Positions 37,777 to 47,705 are shown, numbered from the stretch's first letter. The stretch: DNA of 64,000 nt from JAFMJV01 sp963800275 (GCA_963800275.1 CAWDAI010000003.1:1-64000); one strand, 5' to 3'. Notes: generated by a model not told the origin, from the sequence alone. A program made the numbers and translations.

Positions 37777-37780
<4 letters not shown>
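37087..37780 (+). CDS. DUF2291-family membrane-anchored protein of a sugar ABC system (frameshifted)
   Basis: About 230 residues. A single N-terminal hydrophobic segment (about 9-31) is followed by an extracytoplasmic domain, with the conserved FIEFGDFREQTEFGKVAKELN segment and a C-terminal IDVSEITLVPIEL strand. DUF2291 proteins are regularly encoded with ribose-type ABC transporters and SorC or kinase genes; their role is not established. A one-base surplus near 37260 breaks the frame; correcting it gives VQTRIRDNAVPLADV. ATG overlaps the SorC stop, and its stop overlaps the ATPase start, both as ATGA. Confidence 0.75.
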
Positions 37781-39359
<1,579 letters not shown>

Positions 39360-39363
<4 letters not shown>

Positions 39364-40439
39364 CGGCCAACGCGCCAGCTGCCGCGCGAGGTGCCGGCAG
39401 GACCCGAACCGAGTGGATCCAGTTGCTCCTGCGCGGCCGGGCGCTCATCGCCCTCATCGTCCTGTGGGTCTTCTTCTCGATCGTCGTCGGCAGCTTCCTG
39501 ACGCCGGCCAACATCGAGATCCTGGTCAAGCAGATGGCCCTCAACGGGATCCTCGCCATCGGCATGACCTTCGTCATCCTCACCGGCGGCATCGACCTCT
39601 CGGTCGGCTCGGTCGTGGGCTTCACCGGCATCGTCGCGGGCCTGCTCATCAACGAGGGCATCACCGTCGGCGACTGGGTCATCTTCCCGCACACCTGGAT
39701 GGTGCTGGTCATCTCGCTCGCCGCGGGCACGCTCCTGGGCGCGGTCAACGGCTTCATCATCACCCGCTTCAACGTGGCGCCGTTCATCGCCACCCTGGGC
39801 ATGCTCATGGTCGCCCGGGGCCTGGCCGGCCAGATCAACGGCGGCAAGACCTACCCCAACCTGGTGGGCAAGGAGGAGCTGGGCAACACCGGCTTCCGCG
39901 AGCTGGGCACGGGTGAGCTCCTGGGCATGCTGCCCTGGGCCATCGTCATCATCATCATCTTTGCCGTGGTGGCCTGGTTCGTGACCTCACGCACGCCCTT
40001 CGGCCGCGCCGTCTACGCGGTCGGCGGCAACGAGCGCTCGGCCGAGCTCTCGGGCGTGCGCGTCAATCGAACCAAGATGATCGTGTACATGATCAGCGGC
40101 TTCTGCGCCGGCACGGTCGGGCTCATCATCGCCAGCCAGCTGGTGGCGGCCCACCCGGCCACGGGCCAGTACTTCGAGCTCTATGCCATTGCCGCGGTCG
40201 TGCTCGGCGGCACCTCGCTGATGGGCGGCCGCGGCACCATCGTCGGCACCATCATCGGCGCGCTCGTCATCGGCACGCTCAACAACGGCCTGACCCTCAT
40301 GGGCATCTCGTCCTTCCTCAAGCTCATCATCACCGGCGTGGTCATCGTGGCCGCGCTCATCATCGATCAGTTGCAGCAACGCGCCGAGCGGCGCCTGGCC
40401 CTGCAGCAGCAAGCGGCGCAGGTCGTCGCCGACGAGTAA
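39360..40439 (+). CDS. Sugar ABC transporter, permease (RbsC-like)
   Basis: 359 residues, 8-10 hydrophobic helices, with the family signature FVILTGGIDLSVGSVVG around 60-80 and the ATPase-contact region near YAVGGNERSAELSGVRV. It forms the membrane channel as a homodimer. GTG start overlaps the ATPase stop (GTGA). A 169-base spacer separates it from the binding-protein gene. Confidence 0.9.
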
Positions 40440-40598
40440 GCCACGGTCGCTCGCGGACCGGGCCACGCACCCGACCACTACCGATCACCAGAAACGAACG
40501 CCACAGCGAAAGGAGGTCCAGCCCGGAGAGAGACGCTCGAAGCGAACCGAACGGAGTGAACCGATCGCACCGGAAGTGCCGGGGTGAGAAGTGAAAAT

Positions 40599-40603
40599 GG
40601 AGG
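40599..40603 (+). promoter_or_regulatory. Ribosome binding site GGAGG that decides the binding-protein start
   Basis: GGAGG lies 5 bases before the ATG at 40609, favouring it over the in-frame GTG at 40591 and ATG at 40597. Another AAAGGAGG at about 40508 has no start codon at a usable distance. Confidence 0.8.
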
Positions 40604-40608
40604 AACGA

Positions 40609-41625
40609 ATGTTCAACAAGACGCGCACCGCGCTGGTCCTCAGCGCAGCTGTGGCGCTCACCGCCTCGACCGCCATCGCCACCGCGGCGCAGGACGCGTC
40701 GGCGGCACCAGACGCATCGATGGCCGCGGGTGACAAGGGCATGATCTGCGTCATCGTCCCGCCGGTGGAGAACCCCTTCTTCGGCGCGATGCAGCAGATC
40801 GCAGCGGACAAGGCCGAAGAGCTCGGCTACACCACCAGCCGCCTCAACCATAACGACGACGCCAACGAGCAGCTACAGCTCTACGAGAGCTGTATCGCCG
40901 AGGGCGCAGTGGCCATCATCCTCGACAACGCCGGCGCCGATGCCACCGTGGCCGCGGTGCAGGAGGCCAAGGACGCAGGCGTCCCCAGCTTCCTGGTCGA
41001 CCGCGAGATCACCCAGGACGGCGTGGCCGTGGCCCAGATCGTCTCCAACAACTACCAGGGTGCCACCATCCTGGCCGAGGAGTTCGCGACCTTGATGGGT
41101 GAGGAAGGCACCTACATCGAGCTGACCGGCAAGGACACCGACACCAACGCGCACGTGCGCAGCCAGGGTTACCACGACGTGCTCGACGAGATCCCGGATA
41201 TGGAGATGGTCGCGCAGGAGACTGCCAACTGGAGCCAGGACGAGGGCTTCCAGGTGACCGAGGCGCTGCTGCAGCAGTTCCCCGACGTCAAGGGCATCAT
41301 CGCCGGCAACGACACCATGGCGCTGGGCGCCCAGGCTGCGGTCATGGCCGCGGGCATGGACGACGTCATCGTCGTGGGCTTCGACGGCTCCGACGACGCC
41401 ATCATCAGCATCAACGCTGGTGAGCTGAAGGCCACTTCGCTGCAGCCGGTCGCCGAGATGGCGCTGCAGGCCGCGATCCAGGCCGACGCCTATCTAGCCG
41501 CTGGCGGCACGACCGACCTGCCCGAGAAGCAGTCGATCGACATGGTGCTCATCACGCCCGACAACGCCTGCGACTACTACCAGTTCGCTCCGGTCGACTC
41601 GGGCACCAGCCCCGACTGCCAATAG
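40609..41625 (+). CDS. Sugar ABC transporter, periplasmic-type binding protein (RbsB-like)
   Basis: 338 residues. A signal peptide (NKTR, hydrophobic segment, cleavage near ATAAQ) is followed by a type I periplasmic-binding fold: ICVIVPPVENPFFGAM, AIILDNAGAD, FLVDREI, IIAGNDTMALGA and VVGFDGSDDAI. The ribose/galactose family pattern is clear; the exact ligand is not. It is the last gene of the operon and has its own strong ribosome site, as expected for a protein needed in excess over the permease. A hairpin follows the stop. Confidence 0.9.
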   Translation: MFNKTRTALVLSAAVALTASTAIATAAQDASAAPDASMAAGDKGMICVIVPPVENPFFGAMQQIAADKAEELGYTTSRLNHNDDANEQLQLYESCIAEGAVAIILDNAGADATVAAVQEAKDAGVPSFLVDREITQDGVAVAQIVSNNYQGATILAEEFATLMGEEGTYIELTGKDTDTNAHVRSQGYHDVLDEIPDMEMVAQETANWSQDEGFQVTEALLQQFPDVKGIIAGNDTMALGAQAAVMAAGMDDVIVVGFDGSDDAIISINAGELKATSLQPVAEMALQAAIQADAYLAAGGTTDLPEKQSIDMVLITPDNACDYYQFAPVDSGTSPDCQ

Positions 41626-41641
41626 CCTTCATGTGAGTCCT

Positions 41642-41667
41642 GGCCGGTCGCCACGAGGTGGCCGGCC
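41642..41667 (+). terminator. Hairpin after the ABC transporter operon
   Basis: GGCCG and GCCAC pair with GTGGC and CGGCC around a GAG loop, with a 3-base bulge. It lies 16 bases past the stop and lacks a T-run. Confidence 0.5.
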
Positions 41668-41789
41668 GAGACGCCTCCTCGCGCCGCGCGCGTCGATCCA
41701 GCAAGATCGGCCGCGCGGCGTTCGTGTGTCCGCGGCGTTGTGCGCACGCGGCGTCGGGCGCACGCGGCGTCGTGCGCACGCCTTGGTGG

Positions 41790-42167
41790 TCAGGCAGCTC
41801 CAACTCGGGCGCAGGTTCGGGAGCGGGCAGCTCCAACTCGGGCGCAGGTTCGGGAGCGGGCAGCTCCAACTCGGGCGCAGGTTCGGGAGCGGGCAGCTCC
41901 AACTCGGGCGCAGGTTTGGGGGCGGGCTCCGGGGCGAGTGATGCGGTGGTCGGGGCTCAGCCCTGACCGGCCTCCGACTCCGCGCAGGAGGTTGATGAGC
42001 GTGGAACCGGTGCGGAAGGCGACCGAGTCAGCCTCCTCGAAAACCGGCTCGGTGTCGAAGATCCGGCTGTAGAAGTCGTGGGCCGCGGTCACGTCTTCCA
42101 CGAACAGTGTCATGGCGGAGATACCGCCCGCGTGCCAGCGGTCGTCGTCGATGGTGTTGTCGTTCAC
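41790..42167 (-). pseudogene. Truncated VOC (glyoxalase-fold) gene running into a tandem repeat
   Basis: GTG 42167 after GAGAGGAG opens a normal VOC N-terminus: AMTLFVEDVTAAHDFYSRIF, then VAFRTGSTLINLL, about 63 residues. A complete VOC protein needs about 120. From near 41975 the family match stops and the frame enters the 33-bp repeat array. The second half, including the later metal-ligand strand, is gone. The gene lies 30 bases downstream of the tRNA on the same strand. Confidence 0.6.
41793..41924 (+). repeat. 33-bp tandem repeat, four copies
   Basis: Four units beginning ggcagctccaactcgggcgc, the first three identical and the last drifted at its end. The 33-base period keeps reading frames open, so the antisense frame encodes an 11-residue CARVGAARSRT repeat. 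Just before it, 41720-41785 holds shorter repeats of gcgcacgcggcgtc. Confidence 0.95.
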
Positions 42168-42197
42168 TGGCGCTCCTCTCGCTCCGCTGGCCAGATC

Positions 42198-42273
42198 TGG
42201 TAGGGGAGCCAGGATTCGAACCTGGAACCAGTCGGATATAAGCCGACCGCTCTAACCGTTGAGCTACTCCCCC
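42198..42273 (-). tRNA. tRNA-Ile with anticodon UAU, CCA encoded
   Basis: Minus-strand cloverleaf: acceptor GGGGGAG pairs with CTCCCCT (first pair G-U), D arm GCTC/GAGC with GG in the loop, anticodon stem GTCGG/CCGAC with loop CTTATAT, 5-base variable loop, T arm CCAGG/CCTGG with loop TTCGAAT, then A73 and genomic CCA. Positions 34-36 read TAT, which decodes AUA. Most bacteria use a CAU tRNA with lysidine for that codon. Confidence 0.85.
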
Positions 42274-42520
42274 ATTCGGAGGTCGCCTGAGGGCGACGCC
42301 TTCGATGCTATCAGGGCGAAGGCTGTCACCGATCGACTCGTTGGGACAAGATGACGGCGGGGACGCCGTGGCCTGGCTGCCGTTCCATCCAATGCCGAGG
42401 CCGATCGGTTCGGTCGATCCATCGGCCGGTTGGGACCGATGTGGGCCCGCGATGACCACCAGGCGCCGCAGATCGCTTCGATTTGCCCGGTTCGGTCGAT
42501 CCATCGGCCATTCTGCGTGA

Positions 42521-42524
42521 GGAA
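42521..42524 (+). repeat. Target-site duplication, left copy (GGAA)
   Basis: GGAA directly precedes the left end of the IS3-family element; the same four bases follow its right end at 43849-43852. A 3-base reading (GAA) fits equally well. Confidence 0.65.
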
Positions 42525-42564
42525 TGAAGCGCCCTGGGTTTCGTGGAGGCTCGGACGATAGGGT

Positions 42565-43453
42565 TTAGGCGGCCGAGGCCACCTGCTGATCGGCCCAGTA
42601 TGCAGCCTCGTACTCGGCGGGTGGGATGTCGCCGCAGGCCGAGTGGAGCCGCCCGGTGTTCCACCAGTGAGACCCAGCGCGCGGTCGCGGCCTCCACGTC
42701 CTCGATGCTGCGCCAGGGCCCTCGCCGATTGATGAGCTCGGCCTTGTAGAGGCCGTTGACCGTCTCTGCGAGGGCGTTGTCATACGAATTGCCCTTCGAT
42801 CCCACGGAGCTCACGACCCCAGCGTCCTCGAGGCGCTCGGTGTAGCGAATCGCGAGGTATTGACCGCCCCTGTCCGAGTGATGGATGAGGCCGTCGAGGG
42901 TTCGGTCACCCCGGCTCCAGATGGCCATTTCGAGGGCGTCGAGGGCGAGGTCGGTGCGCAGGGATGAGCTGACTCGCCAGCCCACGATGCGGCGGCTGAA
43001 GGCATCGATGATGAAGGCGGCGTAGCAGAAGCCGGCCCGCGTCCAGACATAGGTCAGGTCGGCCACCCAGAGGCGGTCGGGGGCATCGGCGCTGAAGACC
43101 CGCTCGACGAGGTCGGCGGGGCGCTGGCTCACCGCGGCCGGGATCGTGGTCCGTGCCTTCTTCGTGCGTGTGGCGCCGCACAGGCCGAGCTCGCCCATGA
43201 GGCGTCCGACACGGTCACGGCCGACCTCGACGCCCTCCCGGCACAGCTGGCGCCAGACCTTGCGAACACCGTAGACCGCGAAGTTGCCTTCGTGCACCCG
43301 CTCGATCTCGGGCTTCAGCTCGGCGTCCCGGCAGGTCCGGGCCGACGGCGGACGCACCTTGGCCGCGTAGTAGCTGGAGGGGGCGATCGCCAGGACCTGG
43401 CAGATCGGCTCGACCCCGAAGGTGTCACGGTGCTCGTCGATGTAGCGGGTCAT
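42565..43453 (-). CDS. IS3-family transposase OrfB, DDE integrase core (frameshifted)
   Basis: About 296 residues after repair. HTH_21-like start (MTRYIDEHRDTFGVEPICQ), then the retroviral-integrase-type core with Asp in WVADLTYV, Asp in HHSDRGGQY and Glu in DNALAETVNGLYK, so the DDE triad is complete. One surplus base near 42668 breaks the frame; removing it joins ARWVS to WWNTGRLHSACGDIPPAEYEAAYW, the normal OrfB end, with the stop at 42565. Its ATG overlaps the orfA stop as ATGA, so it can be made by coupling; many IS3 elements instead use a -1 frameshift to make an OrfAB fusion. Confidence 0.85.
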
Positions 43454-43815
43454 CGCTTCGAGGGGCGGTCGAGCTCCGCCGCGAAGAAAGCCGATGCGCT
43501 CTTGAGGATCTCGTTGGCCCGGCGCAGCTCGCGGTTCTCCCGTTCGAGCTCCTTGAGGCGCTCACGGTCCTCGGTCGTGGTGCCGGCGCGCCCACCCCGG
43601 TCGACCTCGGCCTGGCGGACCCACTTGCGCAGCGACTCGGGGCCGATGCCCAGCTCGTCCGCGATGCGGGTGACGGTGCCGAAGCGCTCCTCGCCCCGGT
43701 CATACGAGTCGAGGACCATGCGGATGGCCCGCTGCTTGAGCTCGGGTGGGTACTGCCGCGGCTTGGGCCGCTCGGTGCTGCTGTCCTTGTCTGCCATGAC
43801 TCCATGTTCCTCCAA
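43450..43815 (-). CDS. IS3-family transposase OrfA
   Basis: 121 residues. HTH_Tnp_1-type protein: PPELKQRAIRMVLDS, ADELGIGPESLRKWVRQAE (helix-turn-helix) and a C-terminal leucine-zipper-like coiled coil ERLKELERENRELRRANEIL. It binds the IS ends and is normally fused to OrfB for transposition. It is intact. Confidence 0.9.
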   Translation of the reverse strand: MEEHGVMADKDSSTERPKPRQYPPELKQRAIRMVLDSYDRGEERFGTVTRIADELGIGPESLRKWVRQAEVDRGGRAGTTTEDRERLKELERENRELRRANEILKSASAFFAAELDRPSKR

Positions 43816-43899
43816 CTGCTGGAGTCTCCATCGAAGTCAGGGCGGTTCGGAACTCCGAGGATGCCCCCGAGTTCCGGCCGCAACCGCCTTTGTTGGTCG

Positions 43900-44310
43900 G
43901 TGGATCGACCACGCGGGTACGGTGGGCGCCGCAGATCGCTTCGATTTGCCCGGTTCGGTCGATCCATCGGCCATTCTGCGTGAGGAACTCCGAGGATGCC
44001 CCGACTTCTGGCCGAGACCCCGTCGTCGGTGCATGGATCGACCACCCGGCCGCGGTGGGCGCCGGGCCGCGCCGCTGCCAGTTGGCGTCCCCTTCGGTCG
44101 ATGGATCGACCACCCGGCCGCGGTGGGCGCCGGGCCGCGGGCAGTTGGCGTCCCCTTCGGTTCAGGGATCGACCACGCGGGTACGGTGGGCGCCGGGCCG
44201 CTGCCAGTTGGCGTCCCCTTCGGTCGGTGGATCGACCACCCGGCCGCGATGGGCCGGGCCGCTGCCAGTGGCGTCCCCTTCGGTTCGGGGATCGACCACC
44301 CCGTTGAACG
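43900..44310 (+). repeat. 60-68 bp tandem array with gatcgaccac core
   Basis: Units starting tggatcgaccac recur at 44034, 44102, 44165, 44228 and 44288, each with ggtgggcgccgggccg and ttggcgtccccttcggt further on. Older, diverged relatives lie at 43900-43990 and on the other side of the IS at about 42400-42520 (shared cgcagatcgcttcgatttgc and cggttcggtcgatccatcgg), so the array was once continuous. No gene is seen between 43853 and 44323. Confidence 0.9.
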
Positions 44311-44323
44311 GCCGGGCCACGGG

Positions 44324-44740
44324 CTACGGCAGCAGCGGCCGCAGGATCTCGAAGATGACCACCAGCGAGAGGTAGACGATGGGGATGCTGGCGAAGAAAC
44401 CCAGCACCGCCGCCCACGGCGAGCGGCGCTTCTGGCCGGCTACGCCCGTGGGTAGCTCGACCCAGAGGTAGGTGAACAGGCTGCCACTGACGATGACCGT
44501 GACCACGTAGATGAGTGGCCCGAGCGAGCGCATGAACTCGGGCAGGGTGTCGTGGCTGGTGAGCCAGTCGCTGAGCAGGAGGAGCACGCCACCGGCCGTG
44601 GCCACGGCGACGTTCGCCAGTACCGCACGCACCACCGGTGGAGGCGCGTTGCGCGCCTGGCGCCAGCGGATCTCCCACTCGCTGCGCTGACGGACCTCGC
44701 GCCGCGGCGCCGGACGCGGCGGCGGGCCGTCCCCGGTCAC
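44324..44740 (-). CDS. Small three-helix membrane protein, unknown function
   Basis: 138 residues: a charged cytoplasmic head (about 1-35, rich in Arg and Pro) and three hydrophobic helices at about 40-60, 72-93 and 110-135. No family recognised. Its ATG overlaps the stop of the aminotransferase-like gene upstream (4 bases), so the two are translationally coupled and may act together. Confidence 0.6.
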   Translation of the reverse strand: MTGDGPPPRPAPRREVRQRSEWEIRWRQARNAPPPVVRAVLANVAVATAGGVLLLLSDWLTSHDTLPEFMRSLGPLIYVVTVIVSGSLFTYLWVELPTGVAGQKRRSPWAAVLGFFASIPIVYLSLVVIFEILRPLLP

Positions 44741-45888
44741 GCGTCGGACTCCGGGTCGAGCGGCCCACTCAGGACCGTCAGCGACGGGCGCCGCGGTAGC
44801 GTCTCGGGCGTGTGCGCGGCGAGCTCCGCCAGGCGCTGGGTGAAGCGCTCCAGCTCCGTCTCGCGGTTCCAGGCGCCGACACTGACCCGGATCACATCGG
44901 CCTCCACATCGACGTCGACGATGGCGAACACCGCCCGACCCAGCTCGTCGGCCACGGTGGCGGCGTCCCAGCCCTCGACGCGGAGGGCCACGATCGGACC
45001 ATGCGCGTCAGCGGGGGCGAGCACCTCCACACCGGCGATCGCCGCGAGCGACTCGTAGAGCTCGTCGGCGAGGGCCAGCGTGCGGGCGATGGCCCAGGGC
45101 AGCTCCACGTACATCAGCAGCCAGCCCACCGAGCGCGCCAGCGCCAGCAGCTGCCCGCGCGCGTAGGGCGCGCACGCCTGACGCAGCCATTCGGGCGTTT
45201 CCTGCGCCAGGTCCGGCGTGAGCCAGAGGAACGCCACGGCCTCCGGCCCGAGCAGCCAGCGATGGGTGTCAGCGAAGATGAAGTCGGCACCCAGCTCGTC
45301 GACGTCGAGCGGCAGCGCGCCGACCGAGCGGCCGACATCGAGCGCCAGGCGCCCCCCGCTCGCATGCACCGCCTCAGCCGCCGCTCGAACGTCGGCGAGC
45401 CGGCCATCGGCATCGACGTGGGCGAGGGCCACGAGTGCCGCGTCACCACGCAGCGCAGCGACATCGTCGATCACCTCGACCGGAGCTGCGGCGACATCGG
45501 CCACATCACGGATCGCGCTGGCCACGGATCGCTCCAGCCCACGGGCCAGCACCACCCGCCGGCCCTCGCCCGCCGCCAGGACCTCGAGCGCGATCAGCCG
45601 CGCAGCCTCCGCGGCACCGTGTGTCAGCAGCATGCGCTCGGGGGAAGCGCCGATGACCGCTGCCACCACGGCCCGCGCCTCGCGCTCCCGCTGCGCGAGA
45701 TCCTCGGCACGATCAGGCCCGACCCGGCCCACCCGCAGCTCCATGTCGTCCGACTCGTGCACCGCGGCAAGCGTCTCGGCTGGCCAGGGCCCGGCCTGGT
45801 GCGTCATCAGGTAGATACCCGCACCCGTGGCGGTGAGCACCTCGCGCAACCCCCGCACGCGATCGAAGCGGCTGGGCGGCTCGGTCAT
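44737..45888 (-). CDS. Class V aminotransferase/cysteine desulfurase-fold protein with no lysine
   Basis: 383 residues with the fold-type I layout: LTHGAAEAARL (phosphate loop region near 88), LALDVGRSVGALPLDVDELG (Asp184, the usual partner of the PLP ring nitrogen) and ADFIFADTHRWLLGPEAVAFLW. Arg210 occupies the position of the Schiff-base lysine (normally H-K-W), and the canonical Gln at 187 is Arg. From ATG 45888 the whole sequence contains no lysine, so it cannot hold PLP as an internal aldimine. It is probably a non-enzymatic or otherwise repurposed relative. A longer start at 45960 would add one Lys in a repeat-derived N-terminal extension. Upstream is the DNA ligase; downstream a coupled membrane protein. 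Confidence 0.75.
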   Translation of the reverse strand: MTEPPSRFDRVRGLREVLTATGAGIYLMTHQAGPWPAETLAAVHESDDMELRVGRVGPDRAEDLAQREREARAVVAAVIGASPERMLLTHGAAEAARLIALEVLAAGEGRRVVLARGLERSVASAIRDVADVAAAPVEVIDDVAALRGDAALVALAHVDADGRLADVRAAAEAVHASGGRLALDVGRSVGALPLDVDELGADFIFADTHRWLLGPEAVAFLWLTPDLAQETPEWLRQACAPYARGQLLALARSVGWLLMYVELPWAIARTLALADELYESLAAIAGVEVLAPADAHGPIVALRVEGWDAATVADELGRAVFAIVDVDVEADVIRVSVGAWNRETELERFTQRLAELAAHTPETLPRRPSLTVLSGPLDPESDA

Positions 45889-45950
45889 GTGGGTCGGCTT
45901 CGGTCGGTATGTGGGCGGCTCGATCATGTGGTCGGCTCGGTCATCGGCCC
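45875..45950 (+). repeat. Two imperfect ~39-bp repeats at the aminotransferase-like start
   Basis: gggcggctcggtcatgtggg is repeated as gggcggctcgatcatgtgg about 39 bases on. The duplication spans the start codon of the aminotransferase-like gene and the end of the ligase gene, offering duplicate in-frame ATG codons. Confidence 0.6.
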
Positions 45951-47665
45951 ATGGTGCCATCGGTGAGCACTCCGTACCGGCCTGCGGCCTGCAATCGCTC
46001 GTGCAGGGCAGCGACCGTGCTCAGACGGTCGGCCTCGGCCGGTCCCTTGTCATCGCGGATGCGCACGATGCGCGGGAAGCGCAGGGCGTAGCCGGACTTG
46101 TGCCGCGAGGAGGCGTGGATCACGTCGAAGGCGATCTCCACCACCACCGTCGGCTCCACCTTCCGGTAGCGGCCGAAGCGCTGCACCGTGTGCGCCTCGA
46201 ACCAGCGCGTCATGTCCGCGATCTCCGCGTCGGTCAGCCCGGTGTAGGCCTTGCCCACGGTCACGAGCTCGCCCGCCCCTGCGCCGGGCCGGTCGTCGAT
46301 GACCGCGAAGGTGTAGTCCGAGAGCACGCCGTGGCGACGGCCGTGGCCGACCTCCACGCCCACGACCACGCAGTCGAGCGTGGTCAAGGCCTTCTTCAGC
46401 TTGAGCCAGGCGTAGCCGCGCCGCCCGGGCGTGTAGCGCGAGTCAGGGTCCTTGAGCATGAGGCCCTCGTTGCCGCGCGCCTGTGCCGCCTGGAAGAGGC
46501 GCTCCAGCTCGGCCTCGTCTGCGGCCCCCACCTGAGCACTGAGGCCGAAGCCCGGGGTCGAGGGCAGGTCGAGCGCCTCCAGCCGCCGACGGCGTTCGCG
46601 GAGCGGCTCCAGCAGCAATGGTTCGGGCGGCAGCGAGCCATCGCCCAGGGCAAGGGCATCGAAGGCCACGTAGATGACCGGCGTGGCGTCCAGCACCGCG
46701 GTCGACGGACGCACGCGCCCGATGCGTTGTTGCAGCTGCAGGAAGGGCAGGGCGGCGCCATCGCGCCAGGCGAGGATCTCGCCGTCAAGGATGCCCTCCC
46801 AGGTCAGGCCCTCGGCGGCTGCGACCACGTCGGGGAAACCGCGAGTGATGTCCTTGAGGTCGCGGCTGAAGATGCGGACCTGGCCACCCTGGAGGTGGAG
46901 CTGGGCCCGGATGCCGTCGTACTTGTCCTCCACCCACACGGGCGGCTGGAGGCGGCGCAGGGCTTCGGCCTCGTCGACGACCGGGCTGGCCAGCATCGAG
47001 GTCAGCGGATGGAAGAGCGAGAGACGCGCCGAGTCGAGGGTCCCATCGTGAGCGAGTCTCGCGGTGTGGCCGATATCGCCGGTGAGCATGCCGGCCCAGG
47101 ACACCGCCGACGGCGCCGCCTCGAAGGCCCGCGCGATCGCCTGCTCCAGCAGCCCCTCGCGCAGCCCGATACGCAGCTCGCCCGAGAGGATGGCGGTGAC
47201 GTAGCGAGCTGTCAGCGGATCCGCTCGTCGCAGCAGGTCGGCGAAGATCGCGGCCTTGGCCTCGCGGACGCGGCTGCGGGCGAGCTCGTCGAAGGCGGCG
47301 GACACGTCACCCAGGGTGAGGGGCGGGCCCGCCGGTGCGTGGCCCGCCTGTGTCAACAGCTCAGCCACGGCCGTGCCCGGGTCGGACGAGCGGTCGTAGG
47401 CCCGTGCCAGCGCGCCATCCGGGACACCGGCGACGGCTTCCGCGGCCGCGCCGATGGCCCGCCAGCCGAGGCCCGTGACACGGCCGTCATGGGCGGGCCA
47501 CGGGCGCCCACTCAGGAACACGGCTGCGATCCCGAGGTCATGGCCCTCGAGCGAACCGAGATAGGCCGCGACGGTGGCCGCCTTCTCGCTCGTCTTGCGC
47601 GTGGCACGGACGGCTTCCGCGGTCTCCGCCCACCGTCGCATCATGTGCGGGGGATGTTCCGTCAT
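45941..47665 (-). CDS. ATP-dependent DNA ligase
   Basis: 574 residues, in the order DNA-binding domain, adenylation domain, OB fold. The nucleophile is Lys248 in EDKYDGIR (motif I); further motifs are IFSRDLKDIT (III), ILDGEILAW (IIIa), NEGLMLKD (IV) and AWLKLKK (V). The size and DNA-binding domain match the archaeal/LigB-C-type replicative-like ligases found as a second ligase in many bacteria, rather than LigD. It seals nicks with ATP. TACGAT lies 6 bases before the ATG at 47665, and the gene is divergent from a GNAT gene 40 bases away. Confidence 0.9.
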   Translation of the reverse strand: MTEHPPHMMRRWAETAEAVRATRKTSEKAATVAAYLGSLEGHDLGIAAVFLSGRPWPAHDGRVTGLGWRAIGAAAEAVAGVPDGALARAYDRSSDPGTAVAELLTQAGHAPAGPPLTLGDVSAAFDELARSRVREAKAAIFADLLRRADPLTARYVTAILSGELRIGLREGLLEQAIARAFEAAPSAVSWAGMLTGDIGHTARLAHDGTLDSARLSLFHPLTSMLASPVVDEAEALRRLQPPVWVEDKYDGIRAQLHLQGGQVRIFSRDLKDITRGFPDVVAAAEGLTWEGILDGEILAWRDGAALPFLQLQQRIGRVRPSTAVLDATPVIYVAFDALALGDGSLPPEPLLLEPLRERRRRLEALDLPSTPGFGLSAQVGAADEAELERLFQAAQARGNEGLMLKDPDSRYTPGRRGYAWLKLKKALTTLDCVVVGVEVGHGRRHGVLSDYTFAVIDDRPGAGAGELVTVGKAYTGLTDAEIADMTRWFEAHTVQRFGRYRKVEPTVVVEIAFDVIHASSRHKSGYALRFPRIVRIRDDKGPAEADRLSTVAALHERLQAAGRYGVLTDGTMGR

Positions 47666-47671
47666 GCCTCC

Positions 47672-47677
47672 ATCGTA
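47672..47677 (-). promoter_or_regulatory. Candidate leaderless -10 box (TACGAT) of the ligase gene
   Basis: On the minus strand TACGAT ends 6 bases before the ATG at 47665. A similar box for the divergent gene lies only 15 bases away. Confidence 0.5.
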
Positions 47678-47691
47678 CGTTCCCGGTGCGC

Positions 47692-47697
47692 TAGCAT
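47692..47697 (+). promoter_or_regulatory. Candidate leaderless -10 box (TAGCAT) of the GNAT gene
   Basis: TAGCAT ends 8 bases before the ATG at 47706, back to back with the ligase promoter. Confidence 0.5.
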
Positions 47698-47705
47698 CCG
47701 CCACC

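Larger units (their letters stand above)
42525..43848 (-). mobile_element. IS3-family insertion sequence, 1324 bp
   Basis: Contains orfA and orfB transposase genes in IS3 arrangement. The ends form an imperfect inverted repeat of about 26 bases: left TGAAGCGCCCTG..., right (complement) GAACCGCCCTGA..., both leading into TTCG.TGGAG.CT. It is flanked by a 3-4 base duplication, and an uninterrupted version of the target (gcgtgaggaactccgagg) survives in a neighbouring repeat unit at 43976-43993. It sits inside a repeat array, so it interrupts no gene. Confidence 0.85.

Noticed and set aside
42187..42203. Phage or plasmid attachment site at the tRNA 3' end
   Set aside because: The 3' end carries a small palindrome (ccagatctgg), but no integrase gene or second copy of the tRNA end was found in the window.
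42326..42564. C-terminal extension of the transposase frame to 42326
   Set aside because: The extension exists only because of a one-base surplus near 42668; it runs past the IS end into repeat sequence. The repaired frame stops at 42565 inside the element.
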